A stretch of DNA of 64,000 nt from Viola odorata (GCA_963691705.1 OY829538.1:49317151-49381150); one strand, 5' to 3'; shown: positions 31,071 to 42,172, numbered from the stretch's first letter. Notes: a model not told the origin generated them from the letters alone. A program made the numbers and translations.

Positions 31071-33358
31071 TCACTTGAAAGCCACCGTGACCTCATCAGG
31101 TTTGTACACATCGACCCCATGGACTTCCTCAAAGCAATCGACTAAAATAGCGGCAGTCTGCTCAACATGCCACAGACTCCTATCGGCTGACTCTTCCTCC
31201 AGGGCAGTTTTCTCCTTGGCCAAGGATGATTTCTCATTTTCCAAGACAGTATTTTTGGCCCTCTCCGCTGCCAAGGCATCAGAATGTTCTTTCTTCAGCT
31301 CCTGATGGGCCAGTAATAGTTGCGTACGCTCCTCCAGAAACTTCTTCTTCTCATTCCGCTCTCGCGATAATTCCTCCAAGGAGGAGGAAAGAGAGGCAGC
31401 CTGACGCTGCACCTCCTCCGCCCAGTAATGGAACTTCATCATATTAGTAAAAAGATTGGAGCGTAATGAGTTCACCCTATCAACCTCGGTCTTGGAAAGG
31501 AAAGCCTCCCGTTCTGCCGCAGACGCCAATATTTGGGAAGCCAGCAAAGCCGAAACTTCATCCGAGCCATCACCCCCCAATGCCGCCAAACCAGTGTTAC
31601 GGAGATCGTACAGTCCAACTTGATGGGTCACAGTGCCACCCCCACTTATCGGACTAAGATCCGCCGCAAAGTTGAAGGTGGCACCTCCTTCGCCATAACG
31701 GTGCAACAGGGGGATGCTCGAAGGAACAAACGCCAGAGGAATAGGAGGGTGAACCTGTGTGGACAACCCCCTGGAGCAAGATAAACACCATGAGGCTGAT
31801 AGCCTAAAAAATCCTGCAAGCCCTCTTGATATCCCAGATTGGAGGAATATGCGTGAACGGGACCTCCGAAAGAATTGGGCGAAATCCCGAAAGTCTCGCC
31901 TGTGCCCAAGTTCGCCAAAAATTCCAAGGAATGTCCTCCCTGGGGAACAGCCGTAGAGTCAAAACCATCCACAGGTCTGTTCTCTATCCCGGTGGTAGAG
32001 GAAGATAGATTTCCCCCCCTCACCTTCCAGCCGCTGTCTCTTCTTAGAACCAGTCAGCATATAGTCCAAATTCATATCGCCTGAGGGAGGAGCGGAGGTA
32101 GCGACAACGGTAGTGTCCTGCCAAGAACGCCATATGAAATATAGAAAAGAGAAACAAATCAAACGATGACAAACATTGAAATGTAGCATATCGTGGCTAA
32201 AAGGCACCCTTACTGTAGCAGTGGTGGGAAGAGGTGCCTCTGAAGAACCTGCCGCGTCCGGAGAAGGTGTAAGAGCGGCAACGCTTCTTATTTTTCTCTT
32301 TTTTTTTTCCTTTGGCAATGGCCTTAGGAGCCTGGGAAGAAGAAGAAGGCTGGGCAGGAGGAGCAGCAACGGTCACGATGGGAACGCCTGAAGAAATATC
32401 AGTATTCCCCTCACCGGCTGAAGAAGAGGATACTTGAGCAAGACTCGCGGAAGTAGCCGGCAGTTCCGTGGGATTATCAGTAGCTTCCGTGGAAGTAGCC
32501 CTCTCCTTTTCTTCTCTTTCTTGAGCCCTCTTCAGGCGTCTCTTTATGCTTTCGGGCTTATAGTTGGGATCCGTCGCTGCGAGATCACAAAATAATGTCA
32601 GCATTAGTATCAGCGATAACAAAAAAGGGAGTAACGCGACACTCACGTTTAACACAAGAACGAATGTCCATTCTACAAGCCACTTGACGAATGTGAACGC
32701 TGATTTCCAGTTTGAGCAATTTGTTTAACCAGTCTTGTTCACATTGAGGAAGGGTCCCTGGTCGACTCCAGACGTTATCATCGACATTTTGGTTAAACCC
32801 AGATCGCCACCAGGAACCAGGATCTTCAGGAAGATCTATCACAAAGAACTCCTTTTTCCAAGCATCAACGGAAGACTCGATGTGGAGGAGTTTCCAAGTA
32901 AAGGACTTGAGAGAGTCATCGTCGAAGCGGGGCGATATCGTTATCACTCCCCGGCACTTCATCAGCTTAAAAAGAGATTTGAGCAGCAGAAGGGAAGGGG
33001 AAGTGATCCCTTTGTATTTACAAAGTTCCAGAAAAGCATAAACACAACAATACGCATTTGGGGATAATTGGGCCGGATTCAGATCGCCGGCAACAAGCAA
33101 GTCTTTTACAAAAGAGTCGATGGGAAGTCGAAAACCATAACGGAACATTTGCGCATACAAGACCCTACGATTTGCCGTCAAAACGCTGTTCAAATGTATC
33201 GACTCAGGGGCAACAGTGGCCTTATAATCGTCAGGGATAACAACATTATGGGCGGCCAAATGCTCACGGAGAGCGGCCTCAGATGTGATAACACTAGCAG
33301 TAATATCCATCCTTTTCTCATCGGCAGATTTTGACTCAGAACGGCGAGTCTTAGCCAT
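31071..33358 (-). pseudogene. Antisense gene alpha of element C
   Basis: Predicted three-exon gene on the minus strand: exon 1 33358-32647, intron 32646-32577 (GTGAGT to GCAG, phase 1), exon 2 32576-32214, intron 32213-32118 (GTAAGG to GGCAG), exon 3 32117-31071. Exon 1 encodes a head (YAQMFRYGFRLPIDSFVKDLL, then LNPAQLSPNAY) like the plant Transposase_28 'putative gypsy type transposon' family. Exon 2 is Ser/Pro/Lys-rich; exon 3 ends in a long coiled coil and VEQTAAILVDCFEEVHG. Three single-base shifts, all in homopolymers (32299-32308, 32013-32019, 31767-31771), break the frame. Splice sites and order match B 45808-43381. Function is unknown. Confidence 0.7.
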
Positions 33359-33525
33359 GGCAGAATTAAAGAAGTAAAGATGAAGAAGACGATGGAGGAG
33401 AAAGGAAATACCTTTAGAGAAAAAGCACTTCGAAGAGCCTTGAATAGTGGGGAGAAAACAAGACGGCTAAAAGAAAATATGAGAAGGTGGGATGATAAAA
33501 GAAAAGGAAAAGAATAAATATTGGT

Positions 33526-33534
33526 TTTTATAAC
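33526..33534 (-). promoter_or_regulatory. TATA box of alpha (C)
   Basis: The minus strand reads GGGTTATAAAAACC about 170 bp before the ATG. B has GGGTTATAAAACCC at the same distance (45957-45964). Confidence 0.6.
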
Positions 33535-33975
33535 CCTAGTAATCGTATGAAACGGCGGATGCAACAGTCGTTGCGTGGATGCGACATGAGGAACAGACTC
33601 AGGCAATGAGTGCAATTCTAGAAAAGCGCTACAACGCTTCGATTTCGGTAAAGTTCTCGAGCACGCTAGCCCGCAGCGCCGGAAGAAATGGACACGTGTG
33701 CCTGCACAATCGTGACTTTTCTAATAAGAAGATAACAAGCATTAAATGCTTTGAAAAGCAGGTACCATTTCTTGGAGAAAACAAGAGCGATATCGCAAGA
33801 AAGGAGATAACGCAAGATGGCGTTAATTAAAAAGGCAGCTTTCGAGTTAACGCGAAAAAGCGGAATAAAAATCAAATAGCAGTAAAATACGGATATTGTC
33901 GCACAACAAGGCGTTATTACAAGACAAAGAAACAAATAAACAGAAGAATCCTCTAAATGGAGCAACCTCGATTAA
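33535..33975. other. Intergenic region between alpha and beta (C)
   Basis: AT-rich DNA, similar in B (about 45970-46360). It contains the alpha promoter zone and beta's probable 3' UTR. No ORF supported. Confidence 0.5.
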
Positions 33976-36223
33976 TCATGGGCCCTCGCGGACATCGCAG
34001 TCACCATTCCCCCGCTCTTCTCTAGAAGAAGGAAGATCTCCCTCACCTTCGCTCAGATCCTTCATTCTCTTGGAAGCGTAATCAGCCAGCACTGACGAAT
34101 TGACAGTTCCCTGGCGATGGAGACTCATAAATTCAGCGATACAAACCTCCATGGTCTTGTTCTTCCACCAGGTTATTTTTGAAGGTACTTTGGCCAAATC
34201 CGCATCACGAGACGCTATCTCTTCGCGAAGGAAGATATTCTTTTTGCCAGCCACCACCAATTCCGCCTCCAGAAGCTCTATCTTAGCCTTCCCTTTCGAT
34301 TTTTCTCGAGCAAGCTCAGCACGACAATCGTCCAACTCCACCCAGGTTCGCTCCTGAAGCTGCGACAGCTCCGTTACCTTCCCTAAGGCAGCGCTTAGTT
34401 CTCCCTTCAAATCAAGAGAAGGCCGAACCTTGTCATGCTGATCTTCGAAAAAGTAATTTAGCTCGCAGAAACTGACCAGCATGTCAATCAGAAGGCGTGA
34501 ATGTTGTGCTTCAGGAGGATGCCGTGAGAACTCTTCTTTGTCCTTCGAAGAAGTAAACATTTGCCCCACTATTGGGCCCACCGGCTCTTCTCGCGATAGT
34601 GGGTCCGATATCCCTAAAGCGCGAAGACTGTCGGTACCAAGGGAAGACAAGTCCAGCTGATATGTGGTGGGGCCTTGAAGACTTTGAAGGGAAAGATTGG
34701 CGATATAAGGAGGAGAACAACTTTTTGCGGAATCACCAATGCCTGAAATCGAAGAAAGAAACAAAGGCTGAGGCTTCTGCGGGGGAGGGTTAGGAGGAGC
34801 GATTGGATTTGAAATCGGTAAGTTCACATCCAGGATAAAGGAGTGAATTGGAGAGATAGGACCGCCAGACGACAAGGGAGAGCCCACCGCTGCTGAAGCC
34901 TCGTTAACTTTGGGAGGAATGGCAGAGGGCACCTTGACAACTTTCGTCACCGGCAAGGCACCCGCAACGTGTGAAGTGTTAACTCCCTCGGAGGGAACCG
35001 CGTTGACCTCCTCCACGGGAGGAATTGGTGGGTCAGACTTCTCTTTACGAACTCTCTTTAAGAGATGCTCCGTTTCGGCGGTGATCTCTTCGCTATCGTC
35101 CTCGGTTGACTCCGCTGCAGTTTCACTCTTTCTCGACCTAAGTTTCATCCGTTGGGCAAGGGTGGCATGACGCAGCTCGGAACCAGTATCCATGCTTTCG
35201 CTATCACTGTCAACCTCTTCAATCACAGGGTTACTCAGAGCCACTCCCTTACCGCGAGACGATAGCCAATTCTCAAGGAAATGGGAAGGTCGAGCGGATG
35301 CGCTGCGTGTCGCGACGGTTTTGTTTCTTTTTCCTCGTGGCGGAATAGGCAGACGACTTGAGCCTTCAGGCGGAGGAGAAGGAGGTAACGTCTGAAGCGG
35401 CACCACGTTCAGAGGAGCGTCACTTTCCCCGGAGGAGCGAGCCTCAGCGTTACCTGCCAATAAAATATTTTAGTATGGCAAGAAAATCGAAGCGAAGGTG
35501 ACAAAAGAAAAACTCACCAACGACACACTCTGGCAAATGCCTGAATCGAGCGAATTCCCGAATGAGGAAGGGCCCTTCTATTTCTAACAGGGCGGTAACA
35601 TTAGACACATCCATACTAGACAACACATCTGGTTTTTGCCAAGCGGCACTGGTAATCTCTCGGTTGAAACCACCGCGCCAGTACCGAGAGGGCAAGTGAA
35701 GGGTGAAAAAGCCATTTTTCCAGTTGTCCACGTTCTCTTCGAAACCTTGAAAGTTCCGCCAGAAGAATCGAACAAGAGCATCATTCCATCTTGGGGTAAT
35801 ATCTACCAAGCAGTTGCGACACCTCAAGGTGAAAAATGTACGGAACAGATCGAGCGATGGAGCGAAAATATGCTTCATCTCACACGAACGAAGAAAGGCG
35901 TAAAGCCCACACCAGGAAGGTGGAGTTATTTGAACAGGATTGAGATCGTAATGGTTTAGCAGCTTCATCAGAGAAGTATGAAGAGGGAAACGAAATCCGT
36001 AGGTAAATATCTTGAAATAAACCAGCCGGAACGTTCCCCATATGGCATCAGTAAGCCGAGTATCCTTCAAAGGGACAAAGGGGCGGTATCCCGTGGGAAA
36101 AGTGATACCGTTCTCCTCTAACTCAGCCCTCAAACCCTCATTACAATCAAAAACACTACGAGCTCTCCTAACTTCGGGATCTAGGGGATTTTCGATAACT
36201 GCAGAGGATCTAGCGCGAGACAT
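33976..36223 (-). CDS. Antisense gene beta of element C (intact, two exons)
   Basis: Exon 1 36223-35518 (706 nt), intron 35517-35454 (64 nt, GTGAGT to TTGGCAG, phase 1), exon 2 35453-33976 (1478 nt). The sum is 2184 nt, 727 codons plus stop, with no internal stop. The start MSRARSS was chosen because B's copy starts at the same place (48479); an upstream in-frame ATG at 36385 opens a hydrophobic stretch not conserved in B. The head (LVYFKIFTYGFRFPLHTSL, then LNPVQITPPSW) is Transposase_28-like and paralogous to alpha. The middle is basic and Ser/Pro-rich with a KRNK patch. The tail is coiled coil (AELAREKSKGKAKIELLEAEL). The gene runs opposite to pol. Function unknown; possible nuclear localisation is inferred from the basic patches. 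Confidence 0.75.
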
Positions 36224-36410
36224 AATGAACTGGAAAAGTAAAGCTATGGCGATAGAGAAACAAAATACCTGGAGCAAAGAGCCAGTAAATAGGCCGTCGG
36301 CACCGGCGAGCAATTGCAGTAAAACCCCTCTGGAAGAAAGAAGCACAGAAGAGAGAAAATACAAAGAATTTTGAAATATTAGCAAAAGTACTAAAAGAGA
36401 AGAGCGAATT

Positions 36411-36418
36411 CCTTATAA
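36411..36418 (-). promoter_or_regulatory. TATA box of beta (C)
   Basis: The minus strand reads CCTTTATAAGG about 190 bp before the ATG. B has a weaker AT-rich CCTTTTAAAGG at about 48662-48672. Confidence 0.5.
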
Positions 36419-36423
36419 AGGTT

Positions 36424-36693
36424 AAACCTAAAAAAGAAACAGCCTGTAAAAATAAAACACGTGCAGAATAGAAGAGGACGCGTGGACAGTCATCAGTATC
36501 TCTTGGGAGAAGACAGTTACTGATTGAAAACTGAAAGGCGGTTGCACCCAGCGAAAGGCACACTTCCGCGATAACCCTGGAAACCTGAAAAAATAAAGGG
36601 AGAAAAGGGCAGGAGAGCGAAAAGAAAATAAAGCGTCATTTTATTATTTTGGGAAAACCATACGACATCTACAAGGAGACGAGACATTTTAAA
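36424..36693. other. Intergenic region between beta and gamma (C)
   Basis: Contains a sequence similar to B 48700-48940, including the shared CCATACGACATCTACAA stretch just after the gamma stop. No gene. Confidence 0.5.
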
Positions 36694-37113
36694 CTAATCG
36701 CTCTCGGACCAAGAGATACCATAGCAATAAACTACATCATCATCAGAAAGCGATGGCTCCCCGTTAAAGGGAGGAAAAGGCTCTTCCTTCCTCTTTCCCG
36801 CGCATATCGATGACCGGTTGGGCTCCACTACTGTGGTTGACATTGCAGTTTCAGTGCTCATGGAAGGGAAAGCTATTTTTGGCAAGCCACGAGGAGGGAG
36901 GGAGTTTCCTTCCTCCTTTTCAGCAGAAGGAGCACGACACTTGGGGAGCGATGCAGACACTTTCGAGACATTTTTCCTCTGCCTCTTGTGCCCCCGCCGA
37001 CGAACAAACGGCCGCCACGGGGGCGACGGAGGAGGGTTGTCCGAGTCCGGCGAAGTCAGAGGAGTTGGCGGAGAATCCCGCGCCGCTGTATCCAAAAAAT
37101 AAGAGTCAGCCAT
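36694..37113 (-). CDS. Antisense gene gamma of element C
   Basis: 139 codons from MADSYFLD at 37113. B's homologue starts MVDSYDQ at 49351, which decides the start over the upstream ATG at 37281. The protein is Pro/Ser-rich with a basic cluster (RRRGHKRQRK) that looks like a nuclear signal and an acidic aromatic tail (SDDDVVYCYG; B has SDEEYCYW). No domain recognised. Own TATA box at 37183-37190. Conservation of both ends between B and C argues that it is a real gene. Confidence 0.6.
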   Translation of the reverse strand: MADSYFLDTAARDSPPTPLTSPDSDNPPPSPPWRPFVRRRGHKRQRKNVSKVSASLPKCRAPSAEKEEGNSLPPRGLPKIAFPSMSTETAMSTTVVEPNRSSICAGKRKEEPFPPFNGEPSLSDDDVVYCYGISWSESD

Positions 37114-37182
37114 AAGATCACAAGCGACCGGCCAAGAGGGAAAGAAAATGAGGAAATTAACAGAAAGGAGGGAGAGGATCCC

Positions 37183-37190
37183 TTTAAATA
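37183..37190 (-). promoter_or_regulatory. TATA box of gamma (C)
   Basis: The minus strand reads TATTTAAAGG about 75 bp before the ATG; B has TATTTATGGG at the matching distance (49423-49430). Confidence 0.5.
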
Positions 37191-37400
37191 GCAAAAAGAG
37201 GGAGAAAGAGCTACAACTCTCCCAACACGACTTTTGAGAATCAGCACGTGTACAGCCGGGAGTACAAATCCAGATTGGCAATCACGCCTATTGAAATCTC
37301 CCCCAAATCGAGGAAAACCAAAAATTAGCCCAATCGGTGGACGGGGAGTTGGCAGCGCAAATTAATATGGAACGGTTAATGAGGAAATCGCCCAGTAGCG

Positions 37401-37420
37401 GGCTCATTTTCAGTTGGGCT
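37401..37420 (+). repeat. Internal copy of the pre-LTR motif (C)
   Basis: GGCTCATTTTCAGTTGGGCT here matches the sequence directly before C's 3' LTR (38933-38952) with one change. B has the same pair (49696-49715 and 51060-51079). Confidence 0.8.
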
Positions 37421-37582
37421 AAGAATACCTCCAATGGAAAAAAGACAAAGGGTGCATTAAAGAAGAAGAACAGTTGCAAAGTGGCATAATAAAAACAGTT
37501 TATTTATTATGGCCTAATGGCCGAAAAGTACAGTGGCATGACAAGAGGGAAAGTAAAAAGGGCTCAAAGGGAGCCACCGCTA

Positions 37583-37960
37583 TCAGGCGTCAGAGCCAGC
37601 GTCATCGGGTACTTCGGGAATGTCCCTCAAAGAGTCCATGACCAGAGTAAGGTCAGCAGAGGTGACCCTCATCCCCTTCAAGCAGCACCCCAGCATATCC
37701 TTGCGCTGCTGCAGCATGGCGATCACCACCTGAATCCGAGCGATGGAGGTGGCCAACCTCGACACGCTCTCTAGAGGACTAAAATCCTCCAGAGATATAA
37801 CTCCCAGCCTGGAATGGAGTGGGGTCAGCATCCCTTGCAACTCTAGGATGTCCTCAGAAGTCTTAATCAACATGTTCTCCAAGAACCCTATGTCACCATC
37901 ATTGAGGTTCTTGAGAGAGTGGCCCTTGGAAAGGAGAATTTTTTTAGTCAAATGATCCAT
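37583..37960 (-). CDS. Antisense gene delta of element C
   Basis: 125 codons from MDHLTKK at 37960. B's homologue starts MDDLTRN at 50269, so the five-codon extension to 37975 is unlikely. The protein is mostly helical by composition (LKNLNDGDIGFLENMLIKT; ARIQVVIAMLQQRKDMLGCCLKGM) with an acidic end. No family recognised. A TATA box lies at 38011-38017 and AATAAA motifs on the minus strand near 37498-37510 follow the stop. It is first in the antisense series, next to the LTR. Confidence 0.6.
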   Translation of the reverse strand: MDHLTKKILLSKGHSLKNLNDGDIGFLENMLIKTSEDILELQGMLTPLHSRLGVISLEDFSPLESVSRLATSIARIQVVIAMLQQRKDMLGCCLKGMRVTSADLTLVMDSLRDIPEVPDDAGSDA

Positions 37961-38010
37961 AATGCAAGTTGCCAAAGATGATGAGAACGTGGGTGGAAAA
38001 AGCTCCCCGA

Positions 38011-38017
38011 TTTATAG
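38011..38017 (-). promoter_or_regulatory. TATA box of delta (C)
   Basis: The minus strand reads CCTATAAATCGG about 53 bp before the ATG; B has CTATAAATGC at 50332-50338. Confidence 0.6.
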
Positions 38018-38215
38018 GCTCCAAGAGAAGGGCCTTGGAAAAGAAAAGGAGGTCCTCAAAAGGCGAGTCGTCCCGTTACCCTCGAGGGCCGATGGACCCG
38101 AAGTGGAAGCGAAGGTCGGTGTTCGTGAACTATCCACGATACAGATGCTCGGAGGGCTACGAGATAGAATATGGAAAAATGCCAAAAGGCACGATATTAC
38201 GGGTAGTCATGACGT

Positions 38216-38380
38216 AAAAGCCATACGGTTACTGGTATCCACAGTGTAAAGCCGCGTTGATGTCGCAGGTAGCCCTAGATGCATAAAACCTCGCCGACCT
38301 CACAGGTATCTAGTGGTATAAAGCCACGTTAATCGAAGGCAGCTGATGGCGTAAAACCGTGTCAATATCGTTATTTCCTT
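38216..38380 (+). repeat. Short tandem repeats upstream of delta (C)
   Basis: About four degenerate units of 35-45 bp with the core GCGTAAAACCGTGTCAATATCG preceded by GGTAGC. B has the cleaner array (50490-50660). Confidence 0.75.
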
Positions 38381-38954
38381 AAGCGGAAAAGAAAGACAGG
38401 GCCTGTGTGATCTCAAAATCCCTGTAAGTACAGAGTTTGCTAATTTCTCCATGAGTACCTATCTCCCTTATGTGTTTGCAGTACACTTGAAAGGATGATG
38501 GACTGGAACATAGGTGAGCCTACGTAATGACTCGGCCGCAGTCCTTGGCGACATCGCAAGTGGCCCGTCAGCAGCTCTCCTACGACAGGAGTGAAGTTGC
38601 AACTTTCTAAGTCCTGCCAAAGGGACCAGGCCGAATAATATCGCTAGGCGAAAGCAATGCCCTAATAATTACGAACGAGATAGCAGTGTCTCCCGTGGAT
38701 CTCTTAACGCCTCCAGAAGACTGGGCATGAGACAAAAATGAAGGCCGGAATCTATTTGCTTGGAGGAAAGCTTCAAATCTGAGCCCTAGCCCATCGTTTA
38801 AACCAATCTATGTCGAGCTAAAGGAGACAAGGAAGTTCGGAGATCCTAGGAGCATATCGCCTTATGAAAGAGCAAACCCTCACCTAAGATTCCAGACATG
38901 GACAGGGAGTGACAGCCCTTGGTAAACACTCGGGCTCGTTTTCAGTTGGGCTTA
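38381..38954 (+). other. Element C pre-LTR region
   Basis: No ORF supported. It ends with ACACTCGGGCTCGTTTTCAG and TTGGGCTTA just before the LTR, shared with B. A classical polypurine tract is not obvious. Confidence 0.5.
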
Positions 38955-39456
38955 TGATAACAATCAAGACAACCCTCACGGTGCTACTACATTTGCGGCT
39001 CCTGCCGGGACGGATTCCTATAAGTCCCGTAGTATATCTTCATATCGCCTAGGGATCAGCGAAGGATTCCTAGGATGGTCGACATCAGCGGAGGGGGGAC
39101 TCACGCGTCTCTATACGCACTGCGCCATCCCATCCTAGGGAACCGCGAGGTTATCGCTCTCGGTAACCCTGTCAGATATCGCTCATGATGTCACCCACTG
39201 GCATTGCTTGTGACGTCATCACCAGACATCGCCTAGACTGTTATCGCCAGGTATCGCCATCGAGGCCTATAAATATCCCTACTTTTTCGAACAGAAGGTA
39301 AGATCAAGATCACCCAGTAGAACCTCTTGTTACTTTGTACCCCTGAACTGACTTAGGCATCGGAGTGTCTACGCCGGAGCCCCCCTCCGGCGCTTTGCAG
39401 GTACATCCGACGCCGATCGCCGCCGTTCCGATCAGACACAACCTCGAATCTTATCA
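38955..39456 (+). repeat. Element C 3' LTR
   Basis: 502 bp, pair of 24008-24510. TATA at about 39268. Followed by the TSD GACGC. Confidence 0.93.
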
Positions 39457-39461
39457 GACGC

Positions 39462-42172
39462 CAACTCAGGATACCACCAAATCCCTATGGCCAATGAGGA
39501 TGAAGAGAAAACTGCTTTCATCACTCCAAAGGCCACTTATTGCTACACGGCGATGCCTTTTGGGTTGAAAAATGCTAGAGCCACCTTTCAATGAATGGCG
39601 AATCAGGTCTTCGAAAAGCAGATCGGGTGAAATGTGGAAGCGTATGTCGATGACATACTGGTCAAAAGCCGAAGCTTCAAAGACCACCTGTCTGATCTGG
39701 CGGAAGTCTTCAAGGTAATGAAGCGATATCAAATGAAGTTGAACCCTCGGAAGTGTATGTTTGCCTTTCAAACGGGTAATGTTTTGGGTTATGTGGTCAG
39801 TCAAAAGGGTATCCAACCCAACCCGTAAAAAATCAAAGCCATCCAAGACATGATATCCCCTCGAATTGTGAAGGAGATACAGAAGCTAACAGGGCGTGTT
39901 ATCACTCTGGGATGGTTTATCTCTAAGCAAGGTGAGAGATTCCTCCCATTTTTCAAAGTTATACGCAAGAAAGCCATGTTTGGATGAACGACAGAATGTG
40001 AAGAAGCATTCTCAGGCCTGAAGGCCTATCTATCGTTTGACTTGGTGTTGACAAGACCAGAGCCTGGCGATATCCTGTACTTATACCTCGGGGTTGCTGA
40101 CGAAGTGGTCAGTGCGGTCCTTGTGCGAGATGACAATCACACACACCGTCCTGTATATTTTATAAGCCACATCTTGAAAGACGCTAAGCTGAGATACGCT
40201 CGCATTGAGAAAATAGCGCTCGCGTTGATACAAGCCACGCAGAAAATGAGTCGATATTTTCAAGCTCATACCATCATCGTCCTGACGGACCAACCTGTAA
40301 AAAGGATATTTCGGAAGCCCGAATCCTCGGGGAGAATGCGGATTTGGGCTATCGAGCTAGAACAATATGGTTTGCACTACAGATCTCGACCATCTGTGAA
40401 GGCTCAAATTCTGGCGGACTTTATCGCGGAATGCACCTTTACGCCAGATCCAATGACGGAGTTGACTGAAAAAGAAAAAGAAGAGTTGGACCTCCCCTTC
40501 CCTGAAACCTACACCGACCTATGGGTCATCCACATGGACGGCGCCAAAAATCAAGAGCTTGCCGGGCCGGAATCTTCATGAGTGGGCCTCACGGCATCCA
40601 TGTGCGATATACAATGTGAATCCTGCAGCCGTTGTCCAATAACGCCGCAGAATACGAAGTGCTATTATCCGGGCTCAGGATAGGAAAAAACTTCTCCATA
40701 AAAGGAGTACATGACTCAGGGAGGTTGGGGGACCTGCGGCTGAAAATCTGTGGAGATTCCAAGTTAATAATAGACCAAGTTTTGGGACACTCTCAAGCTG
40801 GGGAGCCCATCATGGTGTAATATCTAGCCAAGGTAAAACGCGAGTTGATAGAAATAAAGAAAAATGGCATACAAATCAGCTTCGAGCGCATTCCTCGAGA
40901 GAATAACGCTGAGGCGGATAACCTTGCCAAACTCGCAGCAAACCCGGAAGCGTCCATACCAAAATGAGTGTACTACCGAGAGATACTTGAAACATGACGA
41001 GCTTCCAGCAGATAACGCTGAAAAGAAGAAAGTACTAAAACAAGCGGCACAGTGCACGTATTTCAACAGGGAACTGATGCGGAGATGTTTCTCTCATCCG
41101 GCTGCCAGGTGCATAACGGAACAAGAGGGTCTTCATACCCTCCGCGAAATCCACGAAGGAATTTGCGGCATGCACGCATCCGACGGCACCCTGGTTGCAC
41201 AGGTCTTTTGATCAGGATTCTACTAGCCCACTATCTGGAAAGACTGCCATAATTACGTGCGAACTTGCCAAAAGTGTCAGGAATTTTCCAAGATTCCTTG
41301 ACAACCCGCCACACAAATTTATGACATCATCGCTCCTTGTCCTTTCGCGAAATGGGGAATTGACATCCTCGGACCGTTTCCAAAGGCGAGGTCTCAGTTA
41401 AAGTTTGTGGTCGTGGCGGTAGACTACTTTACCAAATGGGCAGAAGCCGAGGCGGTAGCCAAGATCACAACAGAAAAAATCTGGCGTTTCTTCAAACACC
41501 AAGTTATCATGCGATTCGGCGTACCCCGTGTGCTAGTCAGCGATAACGGAACACAATTCACCAGCCAATTCTTCAGCGACCAGTGCGTGGAGTTCAGAAT
41601 CAAGCAAAGGTTCTCTTTCGTGGCTCATCTGTAGACCAATGGTCAGGCTGAGGTGACAAACCTAGCCATCCTTAACGGTGTTAAGAAGAATCTAGAAAGA
41701 TCCAAAAAGAAGTGGGCAGATGAGCTGCCGTATGTGATGTGGGCATACCGCATGACCACAAAAACCAGCACGGGAGAAACACCATTTGCACTGGCTTTAG
41801 GTACTGAAGCCGTCACGCCCGTGGAGATTGGTACTATGAGCTTACGAGTGGCCTATTTCAGAGAAGAGCTGAATGACGAAAAGTTGCGTGCGAATCTTGA
41901 TGCACTGCCGGAATTGCAAGAAGAAGCTCTCCTGAAAATGTTATACTATAAGCAAAAGATGTCGCATTATCACAATAGGCGCTTCAAAGAACGGCTACTG
42001 AAAGAAGGTGACCTAGTACTCAGGGACTAGCGAGCAACCGGTCAACGCCGGGGAAAGCTCAGCCCAAACTGGGAGGGGCCATACTGCATTACCCATATTA
42101 TCGGGAGGGGAGCGTATCATCTAGAGACACTCGACGGTACCCCCTTACCTAACTCTTGGAATATTGCTCGTT
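39462..42172 (+). pseudogene. Element B RT (rest), RNase H, second RNase H, integrase
   Basis: RT resumes (NSGYHQIPMA) after C and has YVDD near 39643-39654. RNase H includes GVADEVVSAVLV and ADFIAECTF; the second RNase H includes HMDGAKNQ (40530) and SNNAAEYEVLLSGLRIGK (40635). Integrase keeps the zinc region, GIDILGPFPKA, VSDNGTQF and the AEVTNLAILNG block, so all three catalytic positions appear present, unlike C. Many stops break the frame (near 39592, 39628, 39826, 39985, 40579, 40966, 41207, 41632 and 42028). Confidence 0.85.

Larger units (their letters stand above)
24008..39456 (+). mobile_element. Tat-like Ty3/gypsy element C
   Basis: 15,449 bp with LTRs 24008-24510 and 38955-39456 and perfect TSDs. 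It carries a 1398-codon gag-pol, degraded second RNase H and integrase, about 450 bp of tandem repeats, and four antisense genes (31071-37960). The LTRs differ at about 18 of 502 positions by eye, mostly transitions. It is the innermost and probably youngest insertion. Confidence 0.93.

Noticed and set aside
36223..36530. Leader intron in beta (AG|GTATTT to TTCCAG)
   Set aside because: Predicted intron would be under 45 nt in C and B, too short for plant splicing.
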